A DNA stretch of 5,419 nucleotides. It comes from an uncultured Oscillospiraceae bacterium. Its GTDB lineage: Bacteria > Bacillota > Clostridia > Oscillospirales > Oscillospiraceae. Shown piece by piece: positions 4,868-5,419 of this stretch; positions within the stretch are counted from its first letter, which is position 1, and each line of letters opens with the position of its first letter. The translations under genes were made by a program, and so were the position numbers. The DNA is taken from contig CAKUNY010000139.1 in the NCBI GenBank assembly GCA_934668605.1, forward strand, positions 1 through 5,419, written 5' to 3'. The notes under the pieces are model-generated. The model was given only the letters and a program-made list of their open reading frames with translations, was not told the origin of the DNA and did no database searches.

Positions 4868-4874
4868 AAAACGT

Positions 4875-4917
4875 CCTCCGGTTTTTCGGACAAACGCCCG
4901 AAGCCGGAGGGCTTTTT
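4875..4917. terminator. Bidirectional rho-independent terminator
   Basis: CCTCCGG (4875-4881) pairs with CCGGAGG (4904-4910) and inner TTCGG (4885-4889) with CCGAA (4898-4902), followed on plus by GCTTTTT. It begins 8 nt after the stop of the spo0A-like gene. On minus the stem follows the 51-aa gene by about 27 nt and leads into ACGTTTTCT, so it can serve both convergent genes. Confidence 0.88.
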
Positions 4918-4937
4918 GCGCAGATTCAGGTAGTAGA

Positions 4938-5093
4938 CTACAAGCTGGCCGTATTGCGCCGCCGGACGCGCTTTTGAAGCTTCCTGATCTCGTCCAGCAT
5001 GGCGCTTCGCCGGGGATATCGCGTCTGCCGGTACTCCTTCCCGCGCCGCAGAATATGCGGCGCAAACAGCGCCTGCCAGCCGTCTTGCAGCAT
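4938..5093 (-). CDS. 51-aa basic protein, unknown
   Basis: The translation is MLQDGWQALFAPHILRRGKE, then YRQTRYPRRSAMLDEIRKLQ, then KRVRRRNTASL. It has 11 Arg and 3 Lys against 4 acidic residues. GGGAGG (5108-5103) lies 9 nt upstream of the ATG, a near-consensus sigma-A promoter lies 30-60 nt upstream, and a terminator follows the stop, so this is a compact complete gene rather than a chance frame. The first 22 residues (GWQALFAPHILRRGKEY) faintly recall the N-terminus of SWIM zinc-finger proteins (W-LF--HIL-RG-EY), but there is no zinc-binding CxC/CxH motif. It could be a degraded remnant of such a gene or a small nucleic-acid-binding protein. A predicted helix spans about 30-46. No signal peptide is seen. 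Confidence 0.65.
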   Translation of the reverse strand: MLQDGWQALFAPHILRRGKEYRQTRYPRRSAMLDEIRKLQKRVRRRNTASL

Positions 5094-5130
5094 CAAAAAC
5101 CGCCTCCCTTGCAAGTTGCTTCCACGATCT

Positions 5131-5160
5131 AGTATAACTGGAAGGGGGGAGGGAAGTCAA
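5131..5160 (-). promoter_or_regulatory. Sigma-A promoter for the 51-aa gene
   Basis: On minus, TTGACT (5160-5155) and TATACT (5136-5131) are separated by an 18-bp pyrimidine-rich spacer. The expected start is near 5124, giving a leader of about 30 nt. Confidence 0.8.
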
Positions 5161-5265
5161 GACGGGCAAAGACTGGAAAAAACGGGCGGAAACGGAAAAA
5201 AACCGGCCGTTCGGGCAAGCCGAAAACAGATGGCTAAAAAAATGTCAACGCATACTAAAAATGTT

Positions 5266-5294
5266 TTGAAATCTGACGGTTTTTCGTGTATAGT
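5266..5294 (+). promoter_or_regulatory. Sigma-A promoter for the ABC-transporter gene
   Basis: TTGAAA (5266-5271) and TATAGT (5289-5294) are separated by 17 bp. The expected start near 5301 leaves a leader of about 80 nt before the start codon, GC-rich at 5323-5350 (CCGCGG, CCGGCGGG) and able to fold. No riboswitch class is recognised in it. Confidence 0.82.
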
Positions 5295-5381
5295 AAAAAG
5301 TGATATAAGACGGCTGATATGACGCCGACTTGCCGCGGCCGGCGGGCGCGGGTTACTTCAGCGAAAAGGAGAGTGGGACGA

Positions 5382-5419
5382 TTGGAAGAGCTGCTTCGCA
5401 TGGAGCACATCAGCAAACG
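5382..5419 (+). CDS. ABC transporter ATP-binding protein, 5' end only
   Basis: Twelve codons are visible: MEELLRMEHISK (TTG start) before the window ends. The MEHISK pattern is typical of the first strand of ABC ATPases of the sugar (RbsA/MglA) and nucleoside/BMP uptake type, which usually continue with RFPGVxAL; that part is not in the window. AAGGAGAG (5366-5373) precedes the TTG by about 10 nt. An in-frame GTG at 5373 overlaps the ribosome binding site, and an in-frame ATG lies at 5400. The family call rests on very few residues. Confidence 0.6.
   Translation, partial: MEELLRMEHISK

Noticed and set aside
4448..5065. 205-aa open frame on minus
   Set aside because: Antisense to the spo0A-like gene and through its terminator; composition is typical of a shadow frame and no start signal is seen.
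5295..5381. Riboswitch in the ABC-transporter leader
   Set aside because: The leader is GC-rich and can fold, but no known aptamer motif or terminator switch is visible.

Overview
The window reads as a chromosomal segment of a GC-rich, spore-lineage Firmicute, most likely a gut-type clostridium near Oscillospiraceae/Ruminococcaceae. The evidence is a clear Spo0A orthologue, strong GGAGG-type ribosome binding sites, TTG starts, sigma-A promoters with AT-rich spacers and clostridial-style families. The taxonomic guess is inference from gene content and base composition.

Layout. Positions 1-149 hold what looks like the 3' end of a tmRNA gene (ssrA): T-stem, acceptor strand, encoded CCA and a rho-independent terminator. 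Its T-loop appears to be interrupted by a roughly 70-nt structured insert. A short spacer with a direct repeat follows, then a prolyl-tRNA-deacylase-like (YbaK/ProX) gene (301-789, +). A shared hairpin (805-846) separates it from spo0A (860-1627, -). The spo0A/tetR intergenic region carries a 10-bp-phased array of Spo0A boxes and a consensus sigma-A promoter with two TetR-type operators. A plus-strand operon follows: a TetR regulator (1933-2562), a flavodoxin-domain protein (2632-3156), a small four-helix membrane protein (3153-3563) and a CatA-like acetyltransferase pseudogene with an internal deletion (3577-3848). Next comes a second, diverged spo0A-like gene (4103-4867, +) and its terminator. 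A 51-aa basic protein gene on the minus strand (4938-5093) has its own promoter, RBS and terminator. Finally a promoter and the first codons of an ABC-transporter ATPase (from 5382) run off the end.

How it fits together. The two spo0A genes point outward and flank the TetR operon. Their upstream regions align without gaps over 113 nt (1773-1661 on minus; 3962-4074 on plus), covering a 0A box, the -35, the -10 and a leader dyad, with about 78 identical positions by hand count. So the second gene is a paralogue that kept the promoter architecture of spo0A. Its receiver domain still has all the phosphorylation residues, but the DNA-recognition helix has changed. Spo0A itself keeps the recognition helix but has lost one acidic-pocket residue. 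The most notable points are this diverged pair under matched promoters, the phased 0A-box array, and the interrupted tmRNA T-loop.
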